Assembly (NCBI RefSeq): GCF_001619985.1
Contig: NW_017264193.1
Span: 2,361,726 to 2,425,725, forward strand
Length of the DNA stretch: 64,000 bases
From: Xylona heveae TC161
Lineage: Eukaryota; Ascomycota; Xylonomycetes; Xylonales; Xylonaceae
Direction of reading: 5' to 3'
Shown here piece after piece: positions 56,509 to 64,000 of the stretch. The first letter of the stretch is position 1. Every line of letters begins with the position of its first letter. The position numbers were made by a program, and so were the translations under genes. Under the pieces are notes generated by a model, which saw only the letters and a program-made list of their open reading frames with translations, was not told the origin of the DNA and did no database searches.

Positions 56509-56907
56509 TTAGTCAATGATTGTTTCTGAAGCATTTTTTTTATTGCTCTGTTCGGCGGAAAAACTGCACTTGCATTTTGCTAAGCGTAAAGTTTGGGCAG
56601 TCTGGGGTGTATTGTCCCTCTGAACTGCATTTTCAAATCTCGGCCATTGCGTGTTCTGCATTTACTTATATTTACGAGCAAATGAAAAGTAATTTTTACC
56701 ATTTGAATGAGTTTCTTTATAAATTTGTTATCCCCATTGGTTGTAGTTAAGAGCCATGTTGAAAGACACGTCATCGGTAAATGCCGCAGCTGACAAACTG
56801 CCTGCCAGTGAGTAAACTTTATGAGAGAGGTTAGCTACAAAACCATGCCCATGACCTCAGCAACAACAACATTGATATCACTATTATAGCCATTGGTCAC
56901 GCACACC
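56509..56907. other. Short intergenic spacer, DCP2/IBA57
   Basis: Tandem genes 399 bp apart. T-rich after the DCP2 stop. No gene recognised. Confidence 0.55.
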
Positions 56908-58395
56908 ATGTTTGCGCGATCAACCTCAAGTTCAATATGTCTCCGATGCCTTGCTCGGCGCACATACTCTACTACTCCCACCAATTCTTCTTCTGAACTT
57001 GCATCATCCGCTACACTACCGCCGCCGCCACCACCACCGCCGCCAGCTTCAGGTGCCGCAAAATTAACGAACCGCCGACTCATTGCCCTACATGGCCGGG
57101 ACACGCCCCATTTCCTACAGGGCCTCGTAACAGCGAACATTCGACCCGGCCACACCAATGGCTTGTACGGCGCATTTCTCAACGCCCAGGGCCGCGTGCT
57201 CAATGACGTCTTCATCTACCCCACCGCGCACTCGAAGCCGTATACCTCCTCGTTGCCCGGGACCCTGTCGCGCGACGATCCGGCATACATAATCGAAGTC
57301 GATGCCTCCCAGGCGCCCAAGCTCCTGGCGCACTTGCGACGACACAAGTTGCGCTCGAAACTGACCATTTCCTTACTCGAGCCCGGCGAATGGGACGTCT
57401 GGAGTCTATGGCGCGAGGACGAGCGCTGGACACCGCACTACGCAGACGAGAGTCCTCTTTTACATACTCCTCATGACAGTAGACATGTCCATGATGGCGG
57501 ACATGTACCGGACAGTAGTGGAACTGCTACAGCTACGACCCATCCACATCATCCACCCCATGCATACTCGCACGACGAATACGACATCTCGTCATCAGTC
57601 CTGAGCACCGTCGACGCCCGCGCCCCTGGCATGGGCCGCCGCGTGCTCACCCGCAACAACACACACCCGCCTGCGCTCGATGAGGCAGGCATCCCCCAGA
57701 CGTCCCTCGCCGCATACACTGTGCGCCGCATGCTGCGCGGCGTGCCCGAGGGCCAGGCAGAAATCCTGCGCGAGTCGGCCCTCCCGCTGGAAAGCAATAT
57801 CGACTTCATGGGCGGCGTGGACTTTCGCAAGGGCTGCTATGTCGGCCAGGAACTCACCATTCGGACCCATCATACCGGCGTGGTCCGGAAGAGGATCCTG
57901 CCTGTGCTGTTGTACGACCCGGCGCAGTCGTCTATAGGGCACGAAGAGACGCCGTCGCAGCAGGGCCAGTTACAGTTACATTACGACCCCCAAGCCTTAC
58001 AGGGTATAAATGGTTTACAGGGTATACAGGGTATTCAGGGTGCCCAGGGTGCAGACGGGAACCCTATGGCGGTAGCGGTACCCCCAGGAACAAATATCCT
58101 CAAAGCGACCAACGCGACGCGCGCACGTGGCAGCGCAGGCAAATTCCTCGCAGGCATAGGCAACATTGGCCTCGCGCTGTGCCGGCTCGAAGTCATGACC
58201 GACTTGGCCCTCACGGGCGAAGGGAGTAAGTGGACTCCAGGGGATGAGTTTGTCATGCGCTGGGCGGATTCCAGCGCCGGAGGCAGTAGTAATGGTGCTG
58301 CTGCCAGTGGTGGTGAAGAGCAGGTCAAAGTCAAGGCATTCATTCCCGGCTGGCACAAACACAAAGGCACCATCGACGTTCGCGAGCAAAGATAG
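56908..58395 (+). CDS. iba57: Mitochondrial iron-sulfur cluster assembly factor IBA57 (CAF17)
   Basis: Single exon, 495 residues (an ATG five codons upstream, 56893, is also in frame). Folate-binding-type protein that works with Isa1/Isa2 to make 4Fe-4S clusters for mitochondrial enzymes such as aconitase and lipoate synthase. The presequence MFARSTSSSICLRCLARRTY is followed by a Pro9 run. The fold is marked by LTNRRLIALHGRDTPHFLQG, NGLYGAFLNAQGRVLNDVF and the signature KGCYVGQE at 308-315. Two inserts are unusual: a His-rich segment (about 186-225) and a Gly-X-Y tract at 366-384 (six collagen-like triplets). The GC content is high throughout and there are no introns, unlike most neighbours. 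It is tandem to DCP2. Confidence 0.92.
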   Translation: MFARSTSSSICLRCLARRTYSTTPTNSSSELASSATLPPPPPPPPPASGAAKLTNRRLIALHGRDTPHFLQGLVTANIRPGHTNGLYGAFLNAQGRVLNDVFIYPTAHSKPYTSSLPGTLSRDDPAYIIEVDASQAPKLLAHLRRHKLRSKLTISLLEPGEWDVWSLWREDERWTPHYADESPLLHTPHDSRHVHDGGHVPDSSGTATATTHPHHPPHAYSHDEYDISSSVLSTVDARAPGMGRRVLTRNNTHPPALDEAGIPQTSLAAYTVRRMLRGVPEGQAEILRESALPLESNIDFMGGVDFRKGCYVGQELTIRTHHTGVVRKRILPVLLYDPAQSSIGHEETPSQQGQLQLHYDPQALQGINGLQGIQGIQGAQGADGNPMAVAVPPGTNILKATNATRARGSAGKFLAGIGNIGLALCRLEVMTDLALTGEGSKWTPGDEFVMRWADSSAGGSSNGAAASGGEEQVKVKAFIPGWHKHKGTIDVREQR

Positions 58396-58561
58396 CCATG
58401 TTTCAGTTTCACCAGACGCAAGTAGCATTAACATTCGTAGTAGAGTTATACCTTTCGTTATCTTAGAATATTAAGAACTGTGATGGTATATTTCTTACTT
58501 TCTATCCTGTGCAATAAATTCATGGAGTCATGGACTGGTGAACCGTGAAACTATTTAACTC

Positions 58562-58564
58562 TTT

Positions 58565-58597
<33 letters not shown>
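58562..58597 (+). repeat. (TTTC)n microsatellite
   Basis: About nine TTTC units, continuing into less regular C/T-rich sequence to about 58650. Confidence 0.92.
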
Positions 58598-58598
<1 letters not shown>

Positions 58599-58867
58599 TT
58601 TTCTCTTTCCTTTTCCTTTTCCTTTTTCTTCTTTTTTCTTTTCCCTTTTCAAACTGATCATTCTCTTCTCAAAGACTCAAACTATCATTTTCTTTAGTAT
58701 AAGAAAAAAGGAAAGAAAAGAGATATATCCATATATCTCTCATACATATACATCTCGTACATAACAAGAAAAGAAAAGAAAATATATAGAAAATATAAAA
58801 AGAGATATATCCATATATACATCCACACACACACATATATATACACTCATACCTCACATAAAGAAAG

Positions 58868-58976
58868 GGGGGGGGGGGGTTTCTGCGTGTCGCTCCTTGT
58901 GATTTGGAAGCACGGTCGATGTTTAACCGTCTCAGCTCTCAAAACGATTCATCCGCACGTGAATGGGGGGGGGGGG
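58868..58976 (+). repeat. Pair of G12 homopolymer runs
   Basis: Twelve guanines at 58868-58879 and again at 58965-58976, 85 bp apart, in the spacer between two stops. Confidence 0.93.
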
Positions 58977-59150
58977 ACATATTGAAGAACGGAAGTAAAA
59001 ATGGAGAAAAGAGGAGGAAAAAACAAAACAAAACAAAATAAAAAAAATCCAGAGAAGAGGAGAAGAACAAAGGGAAAAAAGGAAAGAAGAAATGATAAAT
59101 AAATAAAAAGATACCTGTAAATAACACCAAAAACGCTACACCCGCCCATC

Positions 59151-60863
59151 CTACTCACTCCGCTCCAGCTCCAGCTCTTCCTCCCTCTCCCGCCGCCGTA
59201 TCTCCTCCTCCAAGCGCCTCTTCTCTGCATTCTTCAGCCGAATCAGCGTGATTTCTTCCAAGCTCGGACTATTCTGCTGTGCCCCTTGTCCCCCGCCACT
59301 ACGCATATGTTTGTTGGGCGTGTTCGCCGCAGATGCAGATGTAGATGAGAATGATGCAAATGACGGTACGCGTTTCAGGCCGCTGCCGTTTCCGTTGCTG
59401 CTGCCGTTGGTGCCACCGCCACCACCGCTACCAACGGAAGCAGCAGAACCGGTAGCGGCAGGACCAGCGGCGGGAGAAAAAGATGCAGCAGACGGGGAAA
59501 AGGAAGCAGTAAAAGAGGAGGAGGAAGGTTTGGTAGGAGTATCCAGGCCGGGAAAAGGGCGAACCCGACGGACGGAAGAAGAAAGTGGAGTGGACGTTGA
59601 GGTCGAGGTTGAGCCGGGGGTAGCGGGATAAGTAGGACCAGGCGTCGACGGACGAGAATGGTCGTTTTGTGTATTGGATCCAAGAAAAGGAGAGTGTGTC
59701 GAAAGTGGTGTGGGTGATGAAGGCGCAGCAGCAGGAGAAGCAGGCGCAGAAGGATGAGAAGGAGGATGAGGACGAGAAGAATGGGATGAAAAGTCAAAAG
59801 ACAAGAGGACCTCTGGCTGCTTGTTTGCTGCCCAGTAGACGTATTCGAACACGTCCCATTCTGACGGTTGCGGCTGTGTCTTGGACGATGCATTTCGACT
59901 GTCGTGCCGCAATTTCAGAGCATCTTCGACAGCGGCATGTGCGCCGACAATAGACGCAAACACTATCACGCCCGTCGCCATGATGACTTTGCGGCCATGT
60001 GTCCCTTCATTTGCTGCCCCTCCTACACCTGTTCCTGCGCCTGCGCCAGCTCCGGCTACGGCCCCGCCTCCGCCAATGCGCTGCTTCTTATCCTTGAGCA
60101 AAAACGTATTCTCCACTGCGCCGAACCGGGAAAACAACCGCGCGAGACGTTCCTTGTCCAGCGTCTCTCCCAGACCCTGTCGCACCCAGCGCGCTTTGAC
60201 CGTTCGGTCGATTTCAGGAACTGCCGTTCCGCCTTTTGCCTTGGCATCGTCGTCATCCTCTCCGCTGCGGCCATCTTGTCCATCTTGTCCTTTGTTTGCC
60301 GCTCCTTTGGATTGTTCACCGTCTTGCTTTGTCTCCGCGCCGCCATCTCGGTCCAAGCGTTCTTCCTCCTCCAGCCGATCGCGTCGTAGCATTTCCTCGC
60401 GTTCTCGCCGTCGGCGTTTGCCATCTTCTGCTAATCGCTGAATCTCTCTTGCCAGGCGCTCTTCGGCATCTACTTCGCTATTGTCTCCCCCTCCTCCTAC
60501 TCCTCCCCATGTCGACGTTCGGGCCCGCTTGACGCCTCGCTCGCGCATCTCCAAGTCTTCCTTCATCTGCCGACGCTTGCCCTCTAGCAGCTCGTGCTGC
60601 CGCTTGCGCTGTTCTCGCGCCGCGCGCGCATTGTCGTATGCGGCGCGCACGGCAGCGTCTGAGAGCACATCGTATGCAATCTGGAGCAGGTGGAATGTTT
60701 CCACGGCGCTCGGGTTGTCGGCGTTCTTGTCCGGATGGTATTTGAGTGCCGCGCGTCGGTAGGAGCGGCGCAGCTCGGACTCGTTGGCTGTAGCGTCGAC
60801 GCCCAGCAGGGCGTAAAAGTCGTGCGAACTCGTCGCGTGTTGAAGAAGGTCGTCGGCTGGCAT
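59151..60863 (-). CDS. DnaJ-RRM protein (DNAJC17/Cwc23-like)
   Basis: Single exon, 570 residues. The J domain (about 14-80) begins HDFYALLGVDATANESELRR and has HPD at 43-45 (LKYHPDKNADN). A long Lys/Arg/Glu helix follows (REQRKRQHELLEGKRRQMKE), then an RRM near 225-325: VKARWVRQGLGE, LARLFSRFGAVENTFLLKDK and VIVFASIVGAHAAVEDAL. This order is that of DNAJC17 and yeast Cwc23, splicing-associated co-chaperones, except that Cwc23 lacks a clear RRM. The last 220 residues are Ser/Pro/Thr/Gly-rich and disordered, ending in an Arg/Glu helix (EEEIRRREREEELELERSE). Codon use in that tail is GC-biased and repetitive. It probably acts in the nucleus with the spliceosome. Confidence 0.9.
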   Translation of the reverse strand: MPADDLLQHATSSHDFYALLGVDATANESELRRSYRRAALKYHPDKNADNPSAVETFHLLQIAYDVLSDAAVRAAYDNARAAREQRKRQHELLEGKRRQMKEDLEMRERGVKRARTSTWGGVGGGGDNSEVDAEERLAREIQRLAEDGKRRRREREEMLRRDRLEEEERLDRDGGAETKQDGEQSKGAANKGQDGQDGRSGEDDDDAKAKGGTAVPEIDRTVKARWVRQGLGETLDKERLARLFSRFGAVENTFLLKDKKQRIGGGGAVAGAGAGAGTGVGGAANEGTHGRKVIMATGVIVFASIVGAHAAVEDALKLRHDSRNASSKTQPQPSEWDVFEYVYWAANKQPEVLLSFDFSSHSSRPHPPSHPSAPASPAAAPSSPTPLSTHSPFLGSNTQNDHSRPSTPGPTYPATPGSTSTSTSTPLSSSVRRVRPFPGLDTPTKPSSSSFTASFSPSAASFSPAAGPAATGSAASVGSGGGGGTNGSSNGNGSGLKRVPSFASFSSTSASAANTPNKHMRSGGGQGAQQNSPSLEEITLIRLKNAEKRRLEEEIRRREREEELELERSE

Positions 60864-61802
60864 GGTGGCGACAGAGCCAGTGTACTCCTACTTGAACTCA
60901 AGACAAATATGTAACGGGGAGTAGCAGAAGATGAAAACGGAGAAAAGTAAATGTTTGAGACTGTAGTCCTGGATCGAGACCGACTAATCGAGGGTTAAGA
61001 ATGAGGTTGCCGTGTGTTATAGTATCCAGACACAACGCAATGCTGAAAGCTCAAAAGGTCATGAGGAATTGAAGCAGGGTATCTCTAAATGTAGAAAAAA
61101 GAAAAAGAAATGCAGCAGAAAGTACGTGAAGAAAATGAGTGGGAAAAGAGGGCAAACAGTATCCTAGAGCTCACACCAATGACGAATGTGAGGCGAAGAA
61201 ACAAATTCCAGACTAAAGCAGTCTAGCGTATGCAGGATGCTTAATCTAATCACCGGGAAACTGGCCATTCACAACTACACACCGGGTAGCTCTTCGTGCG
61301 ATACCTACTTGCCCTATAGATGATTCTGGGACTCGGGACAAAGACCTCACAATAATGCAGGCAGTTGTTACTTATTTATTCTTAATTTTTGATTCATTCA
61401 TCTGGTAGATGTCGATGCTAAGAAGCTTCTCAAAAGCAAACGGTTCCTGAGATACCATGTCGAAACGCCCAGTATATGTTAAAAACTGCTCGAAAGTAAT
61501 CGGGTATATCCTTCCAAGTTTAGCAACGCAATGCAATTCAATTCGCCTTCGTCCAGCGAGTATAAAAAAAAAATAGCCCGCTCAAAATCCAGGGTTTCGA
61601 ATCAAAACCCTCCAATTATGACTCCATAAAAACCCAAACCCTTTTTCTAAAGCGCCGAGAGCGAAAAGTAAAAATGCATCAAAAATAAACGGTGGGATGA
61701 TGTTGAAGATCTGGTAAAGGTGAATGGAGTGGTTGTTTTGGAGAATGATGTGGAAGAGGATCAAGTATATAGCCGCACCAGGAACGGGGCGCAATCATAC
61801 GA
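60864..61802. other. Intergenic spacer
   Basis: Between two minus-strand genes: the promoter of the DnaJ gene and the 3' flank of the arrestin gene. Contains a near-palindrome AGGGTTTCGAATCAAAACCCT at about 61590, which is not tRNA-like. No gene seen. Confidence 0.55.
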
Positions 61803-63227
61803 TTACAACCGCTCCAGCTCGTCGTGATCGAGCGGCGGACCGTCGTAATCGGTAAGCTGTGTGTAGAGCGGCGGCGAGGCGGGCACATCTTCGTACATGG
61901 GCGGCTGCTCTTCGTCCCACGAGATGCCGAGTCCGCTGCGCTCCGTGACCGTCATGTCGAATTGCATGCGCAAGACACGGGCCGAACCGGTCGGGGTCGC
62001 GAGATGGGGCGTCTTGTTGGAGCAGTACTCCTCGGCGACGATGAGCTCCACGACGAGCGTGTGCGAGACCGAGAGGCCGCCCTCCTCGGTGGAGTCGAGA
62101 TGGCAGACGGGGTGAGAGGTCGGGTCAATGACGGCGTGGAATTCCATTTCGGCCTGTCCTTCGCCATCAAAGTCCGTCTTCCAACCCGACTTGAGCTCGG
62201 CCTCGCCAATGGTGCGGGTATCCTGGTGCAAGATGCCCTTGTTGTGGCCGCCAATCTTGTGGTTGTGCTTGAGGCACGCGGGAGACACAATCTTGGAGTG
62301 CTCGTCGATGCGCCAGTTGATCTTGCGCACGCGCCAGCGGTTGATAAACTCCTTTTGTCGGGTGGTCAAGCCGGAGACGCGCAGCTCGACGGGGAAGTCG
62401 CCAATCGGGTGAATGACATTGGGCGTGGTGACGTGTGCAGTGAGGCTGGTGGGCGGGAAGATGCGCACCGAGTGCTTGTCGTTGCCGGGGAAGATGGCGC
62501 GGTTGACCTTGAGCACGCGCTCAAAGTTCAGCGTCTCACCGGCCGTGGTTTGGGTCTTGGCCACAAGCTTGTATTCGATGCTGCCAAGGGGGCCCTGAGC
62601 GGTGGCAGGCATGTCACCGGGCAAGAGGTAGCTGATGGGGAATGAGTGCACGCCGTGGCTCAGCGTGGTCGGATCCCTGAGAATCTCCCACTTGGTCAAT
62701 TCGGTCGTCTGTTGTGCGCAGTCGTGGCAATGCGACACAATGGGCCGCTTCGTGGTAGCGACGCGTACAAGACGCAGGCTGAGTTGGGGAAGAGTGATTT
62801 CGGGCTCGGCGACGAGGACCTTGATCTGACCGGAGAAGAGGGCGCCGGTGGAGGTCTGGGGAGTGCCGTAAAAGACGAGAGGCGGGGATTCGATCTGAAC
62901 CTCCATGTGTGTGGGGTTCACCGGGATCAGACGAGGGCTGCCCTTGGGCGAGTTCTTGCCCGAGGTCTTGCCCGCCAGGTTGGAACGCTTGAGATGATCC
63001 ATGCTGTGGCGGCGTTGGTCTTCGAAACTGCGACGCTGTTTGGTCGGGATAGAATCGGTCGAGTGGGACGGGGACAGCAGTGGGGAGCGCGCAAACGCAA
63101 AGTCGAGGATACGGGCTGGCATATCCTTTTTATTGTTCTGATTGGATTGGGAGCTGCGTTGAGAAGGGAGAGAACGAGACTCGTCCGAATCAAGGTCGGG
63201 CTGCGGAAAAAGATAGGGAAAGAGCAT
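61803..63227 (-). CDS. Arrestin-related trafficking adaptor, LDB19/Art1 type
   Basis: Single exon, 474 residues; a second ATG (63122, MPARILDFAFARSPLL) is a good alternative start. Adaptors of this type recruit the Rsp5 ubiquitin ligase to plasma-membrane transporters so that they are endocytosed. The arrestin fold runs from about 110 to 430: MEVQIESPPLVFYGTPQTST, GALFSGQIKVLVAEPEITLP, VHSFPISYLLPGDMPATAQG, GSIEYKLVAKTQTTAG and HPIGDFPVELRVSGLTTRQK. CHDCAQQTTELTKWE is typical of the LDB19 branch. Two PPxY motifs near the end (PPMY 442-445, PPLY 452-455) would bind Rsp5 WW domains. The C-terminal tail is only about 40 residues, while yeast Ldb19 has over 300. The antisense strand has an open frame of 273 codons, which I take as a GC-driven shadow. 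Confidence 0.88.
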   Translation of the reverse strand: MLFPYLFPQPDLDSDESRSLPSQRSSQSNQNNKKDMPARILDFAFARSPLLSPSHSTDSIPTKQRRSFEDQRRHSMDHLKRSNLAGKTSGKNSPKGSPRLIPVNPTHMEVQIESPPLVFYGTPQTSTGALFSGQIKVLVAEPEITLPQLSLRLVRVATTKRPIVSHCHDCAQQTTELTKWEILRDPTTLSHGVHSFPISYLLPGDMPATAQGPLGSIEYKLVAKTQTTAGETLNFERVLKVNRAIFPGNDKHSVRIFPPTSLTAHVTTPNVIHPIGDFPVELRVSGLTTRQKEFINRWRVRKINWRIDEHSKIVSPACLKHNHKIGGHNKGILHQDTRTIGEAELKSGWKTDFDGEGQAEMEFHAVIDPTSHPVCHLDSTEEGGLSVSHTLVVELIVAEEYCSNKTPHLATPTGSARVLRMQFDMTVTERSGLGISWDEEQPPMYEDVPASPPLYTQLTDYDGPPLDHDELERL

Positions 63228-64000
63228 ATAGCGCGAAAATTTCCCAGACTTTTTCCCTAATTAATTTCTCCCCACTTGGACTTTTTCACACCTCCTCCTC
63301 TTCTTTTGCTAATTTTGTATCGGGGGTTTTCTTTGGATTGTTTCCCCCTCGTAACCCTTATGATAACACCTGCCCTATTCGATGGTTGGCGCTTCAATGG
63401 CTCTATCGAAGATTGTCGATCCCTTGGGAGGGGTTGATGATAAGAGACTGAGAGCAGTAGCGATTTGCCCTAAAGATATGAGATGGGATGTTCGTAGGTG
63501 GCTGCCGGGGTGACACGGTTGTGATGTAGTGACGGATGTCAGAAGGGCGAATGAGAGATGGCGCCACAATCAGATAATAAAATGATAATCAAATGTCCAT
63601 CAAAAGTCACACACATACACAGACAGAGTGAGGAATTCAACGAGTAAATGTGATTTCTGTGTGAGATGGATCGTGTTCAAAGAAGAAAGAGAAGGGGAGA
63701 AATAGCACAAAAAAATGTAGGTGGGGTGGGATGCCAGACGGTTTAAGTATCATGTTACGAGTAAAGGAAAGAGGGAAAAAAAAAGAGTCATCAAACACGT
63801 AACTAAAACCTCCGAGAACAGAATCGCAAGGAGTGCACCGTGTCTCGTCACCGCAGAGTAGTACTAGGTAGGTAGGTAGGTAGTGAGTTAGGGTGAGAAA
63901 AAAAAACTAGTAGGGCCGGTTGTGGCCCAAGTCGCGAGTAGGGGAGAGAGGTGGGATGGGCGGGATCGCAAAGGGGGATGAAGCCGAAACCTTTCCGGGT
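63228..64000. other. Right-end flank, arrestin promoter side
   Basis: Upstream of the arrestin gene. The (GGTA)n run at about 63866-63883 and A/G-rich tracts are the only features I can name. No gene recognised before the edge. Confidence 0.5.
63866..63883 (+). repeat. (GGTA)4 short tandem repeat
   Basis: Four GGTA units. The same unit in reverse (TACC) occurs near 21395-21410. Not the telomeric TTAGGG unit. Confidence 0.85.

Larger units (their letters stand above)
58396..59150. other. Convergent spacer rich in simple repeats
   Basis: Between the stops of IBA57 and the DnaJ gene. Contains a TTTC microsatellite, long C/T then A/G tracts, AT-rich ATATAC runs (58800-58850) and two G12 runs. 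No gene recognised. Confidence 0.6.

Noticed and set aside
61585-61612. Inverted repeat with GTTTCGAATC, resembling a tRNA B box
   Set aside because: No A box, acceptor stem or anticodon arm can be folded around it.
61824-62645. 273-codon open frame antisense to the arrestin gene
   Set aside because: High third-position GC of the arrestin exon keeps this complementary frame open; its sequence is Arg/Gly/Val-rich with no domain.
63866-63883. (GGTA)n considered as a telomeric or subtelomeric repeat
   Set aside because: The unit is not TTAGGG, the run is short and the neighbouring genes are housekeeping.
1-64000. Search for transposons, LTR elements, CRISPR arrays, rRNA, tRNA and biosynthetic clusters
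   Set aside because: No transposase, reverse transcriptase, integrase, polyketide or peptide synthetase motif, direct-repeat array or cloverleaf was found by eye on either strand.

Overview
This 64 kb window looks like nuclear chromosomal DNA of a filamentous ascomycete (Pezizomycotina, most like a eurotiomycete). The evidence is 27 recognisable single-copy gene models on both strands, almost all interrupted by short spliceosomal introns (mostly 44-208 bp, GT...AG, branch sites of the CTAAC/CTGAC type, a few AAG acceptors), intergenic spacers of 0.2-2.2 kb, fungal-specific families (DUF3425 bZIP, VAC8, LDB19-type arrestin, OAC1) and many simple-sequence tracts. I cannot fix the order or genus from sequence alone. 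I see no transposon, LTR element, viral copy, CRISPR array, rRNA or convincing tRNA. Gene models were built by hand by matching splice phases, so coordinates are exon-level predictions.

Layout. 1-7.2 kb is a run of six nuclear genes for mitochondrial proteins: EF-Tu (tuf1, cut by the left edge), initiation factor IF-3, inner membrane protease Imp1, mitoribosomal proteins mL38 and uL4m, and the hydrolase EHD3/HIBCH, which is mitoribosomal protein mS47 in yeast and Neurospora. 8.6-12.1 kb is a more accessory patch: a DUF3425 bZIP regulator, a degraded open stretch, and a zinc alcohol dehydrogenase. 13-19.8 kb holds two large minus-strand genes, an ADF-H actin-binding protein with a probable PH-like tail and a VWA protein with Pro/Gln/Tyr-rich arms. 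21.9-28.7 kb holds VAC8, aspartate-semialdehyde dehydrogenase, OHCU decarboxylase and an unrecognised gene. A 2 kb spacer follows with one possible small three-exon gene. 30.8-42 kb holds a WDR44/DGR2-like WD40 protein, Swd2, the OAC1 carrier and ribonucleotide reductase small subunit. 42.7-52.4 kb holds SRP9, a DUF1308 protein, a lung-7TM/PTM1-like receptor, NCS2/CTU2 and a DUF4112 protein. 53.4-63.2 kb holds DCP2, IBA57, a DnaJ-RRM protein (DNAJC17/Cwc23-like) and an LDB19/Art1-type arrestin.

Most genes are housekeeping. No new multi-gene system is evident. The signals most worth following are the density of mitochondrial translation genes at the left end, five leucine-rich LLxxL/F motifs in the long DCP2 tail, a probable PH-like domain split over four small exons at the end of the ADF-H protein, a cluster of four MCB-type ACGCGN sites in front of the ribonucleotide reductase gene, His-rich and collagen-like inserts in IBA57, an outsize intron in the DUF1308 gene, and the possible small gene near 29.1-29.6 kb.
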